From positions 24,383,287 through 24,447,286 of the forward strand of contig NC_086283.1 in the NCBI RefSeq assembly GCF_021018805.1: a stretch of 64,000 nt of DNA, read 5' to 3'. Source of the DNA: Prinia subflava (lineage: Eukaryota; Chordata; Aves; Passeriformes; Cisticolidae). The notes beneath the pieces are model-generated. The model did no database searches. It had not been told where the DNA came from and saw nothing but the letters and a program-made list of their open reading frames with translations. Shown here piece by piece: positions 15,201-29,049 of this stretch; the first letter of the stretch is position 1; every line of letters begins with the position of its first letter. Made by a program: the position numbers and the translations under genes.

Positions 15201-18200
15201 CCTCAGTCAAGAAACCTTGCAGACTTTTTGTGAAACCTTTTCCTTTGCCTCTGATGCTTCAGTGGTCATAACTTACAAGGATCTGCGAGATCCTAGTACA
15301 ACTAGTAATTTTGGCAACACCTTCAAACACAGTGCTGTGTAATCAAATGTGCTGTCACGTAATGGCAGGGTGAGGGTTTTATTGTGAAGGACAGTGAGAC
15401 TATTTATGTGAAAGAGGCATCTCGTGTTTAAGAAAAAGTACTTGTTGCAAATAGCAGTGGCATGTAACATTTAGAATTAAATGTTCTAGCCAAGAGTGTG
15501 CTCCATAACAAATACATAATCCAGTTGAGACACAAATGGCAGAGTTACTAACATTTGAGCTTTAGAGGTCGTGGAGGAATCCTGAGCTGCAAAAGTTTTA
15601 TCAAAATGACACTGATTTTCTGGGGTCACTTTCCATTCTGTACAAATTCTATACTTGGATTTGGTAATTGGCCTTATTAACCTTTTGGGTTTTTTCATCC
15701 CCTGAAGCAGTTGTGAGTAGCACCAGTACCCCAGTGTCTGTTGATTTATGTGTTACCCCAGAGACGTGTGGATTTAGAACATACACATGGTTTAATGTGG
15801 CCAACTGAACTGATACTCTGTGTTGAAAATACTGAATGAAAAGTAACTTGATGTTCTGCTCAACAATGTGACTTTCTTTTAAGGTTTGTCGAGAGTTTCA
15901 GCGTGGAAATTGCACACGTGGTGAGAATGATTGCCGCTATGCTCACCCTATAGATATTGCAATGATAGACACAAATGAAAATACTGTTACAGTTTGCATG
16001 GATTACATCAAAGGTCGATGCTCTAGGGAGAAATGCAAGTACTTTCATCCCCCTGCACACCTGCAAGCCAAAATCAAGGCAGCTCAACATCAGGTGAACC
16101 AGACAGCTGCAGCTGCAATGGTAAGTAGAGCTCTTCTCAAGATGCATTTCCATTGCTAAGAGACTTCACATGTCACATGTGTCATTTGTGGAAAAGTAGA
16201 GAGCTTTGTAAATGGCTGACTATAGAGCTGAGAGCATGTGCAAGATGCCTCCCATCTCTTCATCCTGTCTCTGTGCTCGTCACAGCATGCAGCCCACAGT
16301 GGCACAGTACATCTCACCAGGTAGGGACATGGTGGCCAGCCATTTGTTGACGTGACGTTGTGATGTGACATGAAAGCAAGTACAGCAGCACCCAACACCT
16401 TCCCTGGCTGAGTCATGGGGGTCAGTTCAGCTTCCTCAATACACACTATATCCTTTTAGGGAGATCCTGGCCTGTTCTCGGCAAACCAGTTGCTTGAGCT
16501 TAGCCAACTTGTGTCCGATACCTTTGCCAAGACTTAGTGAAATTACAAGACACAAAACAAGGGTGACTTCCTGACCTGTTTGATGCTTTGGACCTGGTAG
16601 AGACGGTCCCACCTGCATTTTAATTTGAATTGTGACTACTTACATCTATATTCTGAACATGAGCCAAGGAAGACTCACCGGGTGACTCCTAGCTGGTAAA
16701 AATGTTTGCCATTCTGTTGAGTTTGGTTTAATGGGACCTGTTAATTCCAGAGATGAGAGTGCTGCGGAGGGAAGAGGCCCAGGGGATCCTACCCATGTGC
16801 ATAAATTCCTGATGTGGGAGGTGAAGAGGCTGGAGGGAAACTCTTCCCTGTGGTGCCCAATGAAAAGATAAGAAGCAATGGGCACAAATTGAAATTCAGG
16901 ACATTCTATTTAAACATAAGGAAAAATTTATTTACCAAAGAAAGGTCTAACACTGCAACAGGATTCTCCATCCTAGTAGATACTGAGAACTTGCCTGAAT
17001 GAAGTCTCAAGCAAGCTACTGTAGTTGACTCTGCTTTGAGCAGGGTGTTTTTCTAGCTGACCTTTAGAGGTTCCTTCCATCTCTTCCATGATTTCTTAAA
17101 TTTTTTAAAATTAATATTAAAAAAGCTCTTGCCTCCTCTTTGATTTAGAATTAAGGCCTCTAAATTTTTTCTAAATACCGTTTTCTTTTTTTTTAAGATA
17201 GTAAAGGAGGTTGCTTTTAATCCACAATGAAATTTAATGCAGAGGCAGGGCAGTTCTAGAAATTCAACTAGTGCCCTCCTTGTAGCATTAATATTACCTG
17301 GAATGTAATTTGAACAATTAATTTATATTGCAGAGTTTATTTGTCCTGCAGCGTTTATTTATTAGTTTTCTTACTGTTTTTATTGTTGTTGAAATAAGAG
17401 TCCAGGTCTGTCAAAGTATAACCTTCTGAAATGAAACTCTTGTGTTTTTCACAATTGAATCCTTACTTTTTCACTAATTATCTAGGACACTGCTACTTAA
17501 CCAAAGCTAATGCATGTTTTATTCATCCTGCTGGCTTCTCTTAAAAATGTAATTAACCCTATTTGTATGCTGTTAACTAGAACCTTTAAAATATTTATTG
17601 ATGGCTTGTTGCATCATCCCTGCTACCAAAACAGCCTACATTATTCATTGACTTTTCAAGGTTTGATGCATTTACTGTACCTGTTGGGGGTGTATGACTT
17701 TATTAAAGGGAAGAAAGGTGCTCCATTTTCTTGGAGGGAAAAACAGATGCCAGGCTATGGGTCTACATCCTAAAACGGATTTAGAATTACTTCAAATCTA
17801 AATTCAGCATTTCTGAGGGACCCAATCCTGCAGTTACTTGATGTGCACAAGTAGTAGCTTTACTCACTCCTGCTTGGCTAAAATCAGTGTAGCATTGGAT
17901 GAACTGGGTAAGGCTCAGTCCCCAGTTCAGGACAGCACTTAAGCATGTGCTTGAAGCTCCCTCCTTTTCCAGTGGTCCTTCCCTCTCCATGAGTGCTCTG
18001 CTGGCCTCTGCATGATGTGTAGCTGCAGCATGTGTGCTGGAGCCCAGTGCCAGTCCCTGTGCAGGTGCTAATCCCTGAGCACTCCTGCCAGCCGAAGTGA
18101 CGAAGCTCCAAAGCACGTGTCCTGTGATGACATTTCTTTACTTTTAAAACTTATCGAGGCAAAATAACTGACTTGCGACTAGGCCAGGTAATTACCCAGC

Positions 18201-21200
18201 CACCCCATGTTGTGCATGCCTCGTCTTTTTAATATATTGTATAATGCATTCACCTTTTAATTTTTTTTCTCTTCGCCTTCCCAAATTGTTGCTCTCTCTT
18301 GACACACCTCTGCTTGCTGTTTTTGTTACTGTGCTTGATCCCCCTCCCCGGCCCATTGCCATCATGTGCTCGCTGCCTGCTAATTAAGACTCAGACAGCT
18401 GTCAGATCACTGAAGCGACCGCTCAAGGCAACCTTTGACCTGGTACTTGGACCTTTCACCTTCTCGCTTTTCACGTAACCATCTTAGTCTGCATGAAAGC
18501 CTTCTGTTAGTATTAGTGCCTGGGGAGACTGCCCATCCCAGCCAGAAATGTTCAGTGTGCATTCAGACATGCCAATCCTGTGCCCCACACAACATCCATT
18601 GATGTCCGAGCTTTGCCTCCTGAAGCCTGGATGTGTTTTGGAGACAGTGAATAATCTTTGGGGAGGCAGCTCTGGCTTTTGAAGTGTTTTTCCACACTGA
18701 CAGCTTTGGAATCACAAAATGCAATGTTTCAGGGAGAATTTGAGAATTTAGCTCATAGGTCTGCAGTGTGTTTTAAGTGACAGAGGACTGGGTGGTTGGG
18801 ACAGATCCAGTCACTTTTCTTTGTATTCCCAACATCACAGCATTACCTGGCAGTGCCATGCTGGTAACTGCCCTGAACAGGAGTGTTCTGTGTAATGAGC
18901 AGAACTGAGATTTAGGGGGAAGAGGACTAAGCAGCATCCTTGGGGATGTGTGCTGGGAACTGAAGCAGGTGCAGTGTGGGACTTGGCTCATGCAGTGGGT
19001 AAGCTGGAGAGATGGCTGTCCCTTCAGCTGGCTCTCTCTGTCATTCGTCCCCCATTCCCCGGTGGGACAGTGTCAGCAAAAGGAGCTCACTCTGGGTGCC
19101 TTTGCTTCAGTCTCAAGCATGGGATCTGCTCTCCAAGCTTCTGCCTGCAAGCTATCTTCATATATACAGTCTTTGATTGTTTTATGACTCTCAAATAATA
19201 TGTTTTAATTGGCTTTATGATGCTCGTAGTAGGGCAAAAGCTGTCCTCACAGTGCTGTCAGTCCTGGCTCCATAGAAGACAACTCCTTCTTGTTTTCCCA
19301 AACAATAAGGGAAACATTTTAAAAGAGCTCCTGTTGCCCAGCTATAGCAGGGAGAGGGAAGAGTGGACATAGAAGAGCTGTGAAACCATCAAGCTGATGT
19401 TGCTTCTCATTCCCAGAGCTAGGGAGGAGAAGCTAATATGCTCCCCTTCCTCTCCAATGAATTGTTTTTAGGTTTAAGTAGTCAAGAGGCTTTCTTATCA
19501 GAGTATTAGGCAGCAATAGTAAGGAAGCCTTGCTAGGGCCCAGCTTCTGCCAGCAGTGGTGGAATGGTGCTGAGAGACGTCACAGCCTCTCACTTCCTCT
19601 GCTCACGGCTGACACAAACACGGCCCCAAAGCCAGCGCAGGCAGGACTTGCCAACAGAATAGTGCCTTGCTGCCCTCTCCAAGAGCCCCCACTCTGAGGA
19701 GACATGGTCAGGCAGAGCATGGGAGAGCCCATAACTACTCCCCCACTGAATAAATCCTATGAGAGAAGCTACTTGTACAAGTCTTTCTGCTCTGACACAT
19801 CAAAAGGTTTGCAGCCACTCCCTGGAATATGTCACCTCCTCTGAACCCTTCATGACTGATAAGAGCATGTATGATCTTCAGAAGAAACTGCTCATTTTGC
19901 TTCTGCTGCTTGCCAGGGAACAGGTGCTACTTCTGCCCTTTCTCAGATCATTCTGTGTTTGTCATACCTGGCAGCAGACACAGCCCCTCTTTGCTAGGTG
20001 CAGAAGGGTGGAAGTGCGATCCTGCCCCAGAAGAAGGAGATATGAGGAGAACTTTGAAATGCAATTAAATAGTTTGTTGCAAAGATTTAATACAGTTCAT
20101 GTCTTGCAAAAAATAACGAGAGGTTTGTGAACCAGCACATGGGAAATTCTGACTTTGGCATGCCGTGTGTTTTTATCTGTCAGTCTTGCTGAAGAATTGC
20201 ATTCCATGCCATGCAGAGAAGTGGCACAAGCCTCTTTGTTCAGATGCTCATTCAAGCAGGAATGTAGCTTTCCCAGCCCTAAAATGGGAGGCTGCCTGGC
20301 ATTTAATTAGTGGAAATTGTTCATTTGGATCAGTGAAGGACTATCACATGGATACTGAACTGAATTAACCCTTTCACTGGTGCAGATGGTCAGATCCTGT
20401 TGCAAAGGTTGCATACCCATGTGTGCACACAAACACATAGGAAAAAAACAAAGTCAGAAAAAGTTATTGTCCAGAACTGCTGCTGTATATTTCTGGTGGT
20501 CAGAGCTTGTCCAGAGGGAAAGCACAGGTAGCTGGATGAGGTAAACTCATCAAGTAAATTCTTTGATACGAGGATTTAATTCCTCTGCTGCAGTGGGGAG
20601 ACACTGGCTACAGAATTTGGTGTTGAGGAGTCTCTGTTGCCTTTTGTATATTCTGTTTGTGGGATTCTGTCAGAACCAGGACATGATGCAAGAAAGAAAT
20701 GTTGTATCCCCTCCAGCTGCTACAATTCCTGCAGGTGATACAAAATTGTAGCCGGTGTCAAATGAGAGACATTTGCTTGATCCTGTGTCCCTGCCAGATC
20801 CCATTGCAGAAGCTGTATTGGTCCAGCTTCATCCTCTGCAAATTTAATGCCTCTTTAAGGCAATATAGATGGACTTTTCAGTGAGTGTGCTCCTGGCTTG
20901 AGGATCTTACCTCAGCACGCAGGCTGGAGGAGGGCCAAAGCCAGATCATTCTGTCTCCTTGGGCCTCCTACGCCTTGGTATGGAAAATAAGACCAGTTGG
21001 CAACACAAGGATCACATCTTCATGTACCCTGTGTGAGCACTACTCTGGCTGCTGAGGTGGAGGGGTGACCCGCAGAGCTGGGTCAAACCATAAGCAGATC
21101 AAGATGGATTCCTAGCTACCCTGCCACAGACCCCATGTGGGAAGGCTGGACTTCGGGTGGTACAAGAGCTGCTGCAGAGTGCTTGTTTCTTTAGAACACT

Positions 21201-24200
21201 CTGGAAATATTGCGTTTATTTGTGTTTCTGTACCTGGCTGCTGATCAGGGAGCAACAGTGAGGCTGGCATAGCTCCTTTCTTTCCCTTGCTCCCAAGGGG
21301 CTGTAGCAGGTTAGGAGCGAGGGTGGTGCTGGAGAGGTGATGGGATAATCTGATGTGTCTTGACATCCCTGAGGTCTGCTGGCATCTGTATGCTGACGCC
21401 CTCTGATGCAATGCTAGACTTGGGAATTGTCCTATGATGTGCTGAGACATCACGGCAAGGTCGCAAGGTCTTGAAGCCTTCAGCTGTTTGGCTTTTGGCA
21501 CTACCACTGTGGGGTTTGGGGTGGTGACAGCCTTTGGCCAAGAAGCAGGGAGTCAAAAGTCCATTATGTGCCTAGCACAGTTGCTTTGCTATAATTAGTA
21601 CATTCTTCTTCTGAGGCAGATTTTGGAAGTGTCTGAAAAGGATTATTTAGCAATCGGGTACCATAAGGAGCATGAATTAAGTAGCAAGTTCTTCAGTCAC
21701 TGTAAAACTGTAAAACCTCTGTGATGTACATGAAACTACTCCAGACTCTGTAAGCTGCAGATCTGTGCCGTTCCTGGAGGAACATTCACGTAGCCATCAT
21801 TAAATAGACAAGTTGTAGGTAACAGGCAGATTTAACACAGATACCAATTAAAGCTTATGTAGAAATGAAAACTCGTACATCATCCTAAAATATGGATCAT
21901 AAGTAAAAGATTTTGGTATCTGTGTCTGAGAATATTGTTCCATCTTTGCTGTCTTTTGGTGTCAGCCAGAAAAAATCTGGGAAGATCAAATCCTAATGCT
22001 GAGAACGGACGCCCACTAGCATAGGCAAAGGATGTGTGCATGTCTGAGGGAAGTTTTGCAAATGCAATTTCTTTTAATTTTCTTTTTTAATAGTAAAACC
22101 AGTCAAAAGCAACCATGTGAGTAGAGATGGGATGTAGTAATGTGTTTGCCTGGAAGTATGTTGCTCAACATTTCTCAGATGAGCAGTCTCCTATAGCAGA
22201 TTAAAGTGAAACCTGTTTCTAGATGGCGACAAACTGTTGCAAGCTTTCACTTACATTCTGTTGTGTGTTGATCTTCATAACGCTTTAAAATCTCTTTACT
22301 TGTGTCCTTTCTTCCGAGTGTTGTGTGTTTGTAGCTTTAACCCTTCATTAGCCAAGCCTTCTCCTTTACCTACCATTCATTTGTGACCTGTTAAACTAAA
22401 AGTAGGAGTTATAACCCTGTTTTTCAGCCATTGCTTTGCTACACAATACAGACTAACAGCTAGTCAGAAATGACCTGATTCTGCATGACTTCCACGTGCG
22501 TAAATTTCATTGACGTCAATGGGAGTGCTACGTCCAAAAGGACTGCGGGGCATAATTAAAAAGGACCCTTTTCCATCACAGTGTGGAGAAAAAAATGCTC
22601 TTACTTGGGTACAATGAAAAGCTGTAAATCCTTAGAAACATTCCTGTCTCTTAAGAACCTGACATACTACTTTGCTGTTGAGACATGCTTGGATGAATGA
22701 TGAGTAACTCACTGAGAAAAGTTCCTGAGTTGGGTTAATGCTTTTTACCAAGGCTGATCATGAAACAGGTTGACAGGCTGGAAGAAGCCCAGTGGTGTGA
22801 CAGAATGAAAAGAAGGGGCTTATCAATGGCTTTTCCCACTGTTAATAACGAGTGAGCAGTATTTGAGGGAGGCCACCTTCTATAAAGTGGGAGCTGGTCC
22901 AAATCTGCTGGTAGTGGACTGTGCCTCTGGTGTGAGTAGTGGAGAATCAGGCCTGGTCTTGACTGTGTTGCTCAGCCTCTCTGCTAACAAGTGGAAATGC
23001 GTTTTACTGTGAATGTAATGTTATGTGTGTAACTGGCAACAGCTACAGCTTTACCATCTGGACACATGGGTTGGCTGCACACTGTCCACGCTTCCACACA
23101 TGCACACATACATGTAGGCAGGTGTTGAACCAGAGGCAAGCATTCATTTTTTTTCCATGGCATTTGTTGCTTATGCTAATCTTCCTGGGTTTTAAATAGT
23201 CATCTACTATATTTTTCCTGTTTGTTTTGGGGTTTTTAATGCTTGTTGCCTGCAACTGCTCTTTGTAGAATCCTGTCCAGGTGATCACCTCTCCCCTTCC
23301 TTTTCCCAGTGCTTTTTTCTCCCTGTATACCCAAGTCAGTCCTGCTGAAAAGCTCCTTAGCATCCCTTCTCTTTCTGGACTCTGCCCCTCCTTCTGGTGC
23401 ATTTACTAATTGCTTACCTAGTGAAGCTGTTGTTTCACTTACTACTCGTACTGTGACTTAGCTGCTCTTCTCCTTCCTGTCTCGCTAAAAGTTGATAGTT
23501 GCAGGTGATTTGCAGCCAAGACCCCCTATTATTTATTGCATGCTTGACCCACATCTGGGCACCTTTATTTACTCCTCTTGTCTCTAATGACTCCCTTATC
23601 CACAGGCCCTGCCGCCTGGTGCACTTCAACCTTTACCAAAGAGGCCAGCACTTGAAAAAAACAATGGTGCCACCACAGTCTTTAACCCAAGCGTTTTCCA
23701 CTACCAACAGGCTCTAGCCAACATGCAGTTGCAACAGCCTACATTCATCCCTACAGGTAAGTGTCTCCTTGCTCTCTCACCATCATGGTTGTTTATTTTA
23801 TGAGCTCGGTGTTCAGATAATGAGCAGTTTCATAAGAGTCCTTAGCAAAAGAGTATTGGAGTTTCATGTTAAAAATGGATGAAAAAGTAACATCTTTTGT
23901 TTGACTTTTTTCCCTTCATCTACTACAGTTAAGAGCTTTTCACATGTAAAGATCCTTCTTAGCCATTTTTGTGTGGTTTGGGGTTTTTTTAAGCAGTCAG
24001 ACTAAGAAAAATGTCTGCATGTTTCTTGAATTCATACTTTCTGTTTTTCCTCCTTACGGTTCAACTGGTTAATCCCAAATTAATTCTTTGACTCTTGTGT
24101 AGCACTCTTTTGGACTCATGTTAAAATGCCTCATAGACCCCTATGCCTGCTCTCTTGAGGCTGTAGGCAGCTCCCTGAGCTTGTATCTCACTGACCTACA

Positions 24201-27200
24201 TATTGCAGCAGCTGTGATGTTTACAGAGGGAATGGTTAGTCTTTAGTAAATACAAATTATGTAATCCTCTTTAAAGGCATATATTTCCCTCTTCCTTGTC
24301 TTTTGACCAGTACAATATCCTGAGCTTTTTAAAAGCAATTTAACTCCCAGCTTTTATTGTACCTTTAAAGTCTCAGAGTTAAATTGAAAGATGCAGTTCA
24401 GTAATTCTTATAGGATTGGAAATATTAATGTGGCAGACGTGAATGACTTCTGACTGGCCAATTAACTGCAGACAAATTAAAAACAAAAACTGCTTGGAGT
24501 GGGAAGTATTATAAGTGGCTGAATTAGGAATATTCTAGAGTTAATAGCTCATATTTTCGTATCATTATGATCATTCAGAACATCATAGGAAAACTAATGC
24601 CCAGTGTTTTTAATGCTTAATGCCGTATTTACTTGTCAGATGATATTTACAAAAATACCCAGAGTGTTTCTCTGGGCTGACCCCTGGAGGTTGACGTACA
24701 GTGGACCTGCACCTTGGTGCTGTTGTTCTTTGGGGTGAGGGGAAAAGCTTTAGAGACAATCCTGTCCTGAGAGCAAACTTTCTCAGGTGGAGTGTGGGTC
24801 CAAGGAGCAGGGACCTAAACCCTCACCTAGTGTGGCCTTTCTGTTATGAGAACCCTTGGAAACACTCAGAACTCAGCAGCTACCAAGATGTTCTTCCAGG
24901 GAAGCGGATTCTTATGTAGAAAGATGGAGTAGTAGCCTCTTACCTTGTGCTCAGCAAAGCATTGGAGAGGATGGGCTGGGCTGAGCTGACCTTACCACAG
25001 CTCTGACAGATGCCAAGTGAAATACTTCAGGAAACATTGACACCCTGGGGAATGCCAAGTCCCCCAGCTGGCTACGCGCTCCTCTTCCTCAAGGTCACAG
25101 TTGCCAAAGTTGATGTAAGGACACGCATTTCTGATGGAGCACCACAGATCAGCTGTACCCAGCCCTTGCTGTGCTGTGGTGCCAGTCTCATGGCAATGAA
25201 ATTACATGCAGGGCTGATGCATAACAGAGCTGCTTACTGGCACCTGCTCTCATCTGAAGACATTAATGCTGGGCAGAGCGGCAAATTTCCAGTCAGAGGA
25301 GGGATCTGGGATGAATTTATGTTACACATCAGACTGCAGATCTGGGCTTGGCCTTGGCAGTGCTCAGGAAGGCAAATCAGAGAGGTGGTCCGTCGCAGCT
25401 CTCGCTGTGGGGAGGGGAAGGGAGCTGTTGCTTTTCTTAGTATCTCCTCTTGTTGAGAGATCAACGTTGTGGGTTGCCATGGCAGGGGGGAGTCAGGCTG
25501 TCTCTTGAAAATGGCATCACCACTGCAATTTTTTCGTGTCCAGATAGATAAATGTCTCTTTCAGCTTAAACTAGAGACTTTGAATCAGAGTCCCTGCTTG
25601 CGGGAGTAAATTGCTTTTGGAAAGTCAATTTTAACATGAGTGTGACATTTTTCCAAGGGCAATTTGTTTTCTGTTGACATGATCAGAAAGAAATCACCAT
25701 ACCCAATACCTAAACACCCCTGATTTGTGGGATCAGTTATATCATTTAATACCAAGGTGAGAGGAGTTTATTCTCTACTACACAAGAATTAAAGAATTCG
25801 TTTGGTTTGCTATGATCTCTTAAAACTGAGTTTAAACTATTGATGTACCAATATGCAGAATCTGATTGCATGTGCTTAAATATTGAATGCTGCTAAGAGA
25901 ATAGCTGCTTTTTAGTTAAAGTGATATCTAACACTGAAGCTTCACTAATGAAATATCCCTTTTGTTCATCTTTCCACGCTTCAATGCATGGTGTGCAGGG
26001 TCAGTTCTGTGCATGACACCCACTGCAAGCGTTGGTAGGTTTTTCTACACAAACTTCTCAACTTTTCCTAATCTGAAAGAGACTGCAAGTTAGTATGCAT
26101 CAGTGAGAACCTGAATGGCTGAGTGGTGTGACTGTCTATCCTCTGTCTTCTTTGAGGCTTAAATGGTTGTATCCCTTTTAATTTCTGTGCAATGCAGTGT
26201 TTCATGTGACTTACAATAAGAGAATCCAAGGTGATGTGTTCCCACCCATATTTAGTTCCTCTTCAGAGACAAGAATCTGTCCCTTAAATGTCTTTACAAC
26301 CCATTTAAGTCATCTAATACAAGGAAATAGAAGTGGGAGGATCCTGTTGGCTTATTTTTGTTTTATTTAGTATCAAGCAACAGGTGGATTTAACATTGGA
26401 GTTTTAGTTGTCCTTCTGAGCATATTTTAGGAGATTGGTTTAACAAAGGTGCTAAGGAGGAACACATCTGGGGTCAGCTCCTCTGCCAGAGCAGAGTGCT
26501 GCTTGTACAGCGAGAGAGGCAGGGTTTGGATTATGGACTGGCTGGAGAGTCATCTCTGTAGGGCAGTGTTAGGTGTGCAGGTACAGGAGATCATAGGAGG
26601 TGCCACTGCAGGTGCATGTGGGATGCACAGAGGCAGTAAGTACATGCTCATTAGTGCTGCAGGGATCTACTCTGTTCAGGCTCAGCATCTGGGTCTTGAT
26701 GAAACCTCTGCAGGCCTTGGAGGACCTTCCCCTCTGTCTACAGCTGCTGGGCACAGCAGGGTGGGTGAAAGCTGAGCTTTCATCCTCTAGCCAAGGTTAT
26801 GCAAGACTACTAGCATGAGGTGTGTGCCTGCTTTAGCCAGAGGGAGAGAGGCAGAAGCCCTGTCGGGAGTGCAGGGCTTTCCAAGAGCAGGTCTGGAAGC
26901 TTTGGCATGAATGGCTAAATACCCTGCTCTTGAACCTGCCTATCCCTATAGTACAGGGAGGACACATTGCTTGCATGACGAGGAGTCTCTCAAATACATC
27001 TCTGCCTGTAGGAAACCCCAACCCACACGTTCCAACATCTTGTGGCCGGAGTGTGCCCAGCCACAGGCACATGCTCCTTCCCTCCTGGGGCTGGCTGTGG
27101 CTGCTGGGATGGAGGGGAAGGCAAGTCTGCTTCCCCACCGCATGTTTGTGGGGATGGCTGGGCCTTCCTGTGGGCTCCTCAGCCCCACAAACTGCCCCTG

Positions 27201-29006
27201 GGTTTGGGGGATGCCCGTGTGTGCACCAGGGCATCCCTTCCAGCACTCTGCTCTGCGGGACATGCAGCTTCAGGAGGCTGCCAAGCTCCCTGCTGCTGTG
27301 TTCTCCTTTTGGATGCTCTTCCTGCAAATTGTAGCTGTTCAGATGCATTTGTGTATTTTTCCCCTCCCTGTCCCTTCCCCTCTCCATCCCCCCCACCCTG
27401 CAAGAGGGGAGTTTTGCCAAATCCTGTGGAATTAGCGTGGAAAGGAAGCATGCTGAATTTGTATGGAGATAGCTCAGTCTGCCAGCCGTGCCTCCAGCTC
27501 TGCCCCGTGCCGAAACATTGTCCCTGCTAGAGAGAGGCGAGAAAACCTGGTGAAAGGGCTGCGGCAGCCGCTGCAAAGTGCATCATGTACCTCTGGTTGC
27601 TGGCGGGGACGGGTGGGGAAGGAAGGGGGCAAGCTTTCCTAGGTGGGCGGGAGGGTGCGCTTGCCAAAATGTCCCCACCCAAAGGAACGTGCACTGGCTG
27701 TGTCTAACTCCCCATGGGTGCGAGCTGACGTGGGCTTTTGCTAGCACACCCATCCTCTCCCCCCTTTGGAAATTTGGCCCTCGGAGTCTAATACATCATT
27801 GTTCTGCTTATAAATGTACTAAGTGTTGAGAATGTTTTGGTTTTTTCCTTAATTATAATTGTAATTGGCTTTTCCCCTTCTCTCTTGTTTATTTTTTTTC
27901 CCAACGCTGTCTTGCTTTGCACTGTGATTGCATGCTGCGCCCCGATGTGTCCTTCATGATGATGTCACATGGCTTGTTGCTGTGATTCCTGCCACGCCCC
28001 CAAATCCACCACATGTTGCCATGGTTACATAAAACCAACCAAACAAAATATATATACGCTCCACCCTCCTGTATGTCGCTTCCATGGTTCCCTTCCGAAA
28101 GTGCCCATGATGCACGGTGCTACGCCCACCACTGTGTCTGCAGCAACAACTCCTGCCACCAGCGTCCCCTTCGCTGCAACAGCTACCGCCAATCAGGTTT
28201 GGCCCTTTCAATGGCTTTCTTTCACGTGTTCAGATCTTGAGGACCGGGCGAGGGCTGGATCCCACGCGGGGTCGAGCGCCGTCCCGCCCGGCTCGGCGCA
28301 GGCTGGGGCGCACAGAGGCAGCGTGTGCGTGTGTGTGTGCGTGCGTGTGGCCGGGGATCCGAGAGGGGCCGCTCCTGCCGCCTGCGGGATGGGCACAAGC
28401 CCGGCTGGAGCGTAGGGATGGGCGATTGGCAGGGGCGCAGGCTCTCCTCCAAAAACACGCCTCCCCCGGGTCCTCAAAAAACGGGTTGTGAATCGCCCGT
28501 GCAAGTTGCGCAGTCACACAAGACCTGCAGCACTTCTGCTTTCAGTCTCAAGCAGAAATACCACCCTGAGCATCCTTCCCTGTGGTATTTTGGCATGTCC
28601 TCTCTGGGCTGGAAAGTGGAAGTGGAAACACAAAGTGGCCTCCCCCTACCACAAAATTGGACTCTAAAAGCTAAAAAAAAAAATCCCCAAACAAGCAAAA
28701 CCAAAAGATCAGGGGTGAGGCTGTCACTTGAAGTGTAAAGGTTTTTTTACACCAATAGCATGTCACCCATCCCTACAGAAAGGACTCTCGGTGTGCAGTA
28801 TGTGCCATTGTAGCACTGCCATAAGTGTACAGGATTCCATGCATGTCTGCGAAGCCATAATTCTCTCCAAAACTTTCCTCTGAAGATACTGAGTGTGATG
28901 GCTGCTTCTGCACCAGTCCTGAACTGTATATGCACAACCTGTCCTAGTGATCCTTCCGGATAATTTGGTGTGACGCAGCTTCTCCCACTTAGACCAGAGA
29001 CATTTC

Positions 29007-29049
<43 letters not shown>

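Larger units (their letters stand above)
16121..18388 (+). other. MBNL3: MBNL3 intron before the 54-nt exon (2.3 kb)
   Basis: The intron contains a degenerate CR1 3' end, an AT-rich stretch at about 17100-17600, a possible ancient repeat near 17805-17880, and a YGCY-rich tract directly before the 54-nt exon. In MBNL1 the corresponding intron end is extremely conserved and mediates autoregulation of the exon. I infer the same role here from the motif density and the similar sequence next to the exon. Confidence 0.8.

Noticed and set aside
22508..22521. resemblance of TGACGTCAATGGGAG to a viral promoter repeat
   Set aside because: The match is a short CRE palindrome plus a few bases. No other viral sequence surrounds it, and an old host repeat explains it.
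26833..27576. 247-codon open frame on the minus strand, the longest in the window, with overlapping long frames on plus
   Set aside because: It lies in a GC-rich MBNL3 intron. Long frames occur on both strands at once, no domain or splice signals are recognisable, and stop-poor GC composition explains it.
28102..28415. read-through of the 95-nt exon into the intron, which would give a long Arg/Ala-rich tail
   Set aside because: CAG|GTTTGG is still a usable donor, the MBNL1 exon has the same 95-nt length, and the next exon restores the MBNL3 ending LKF.
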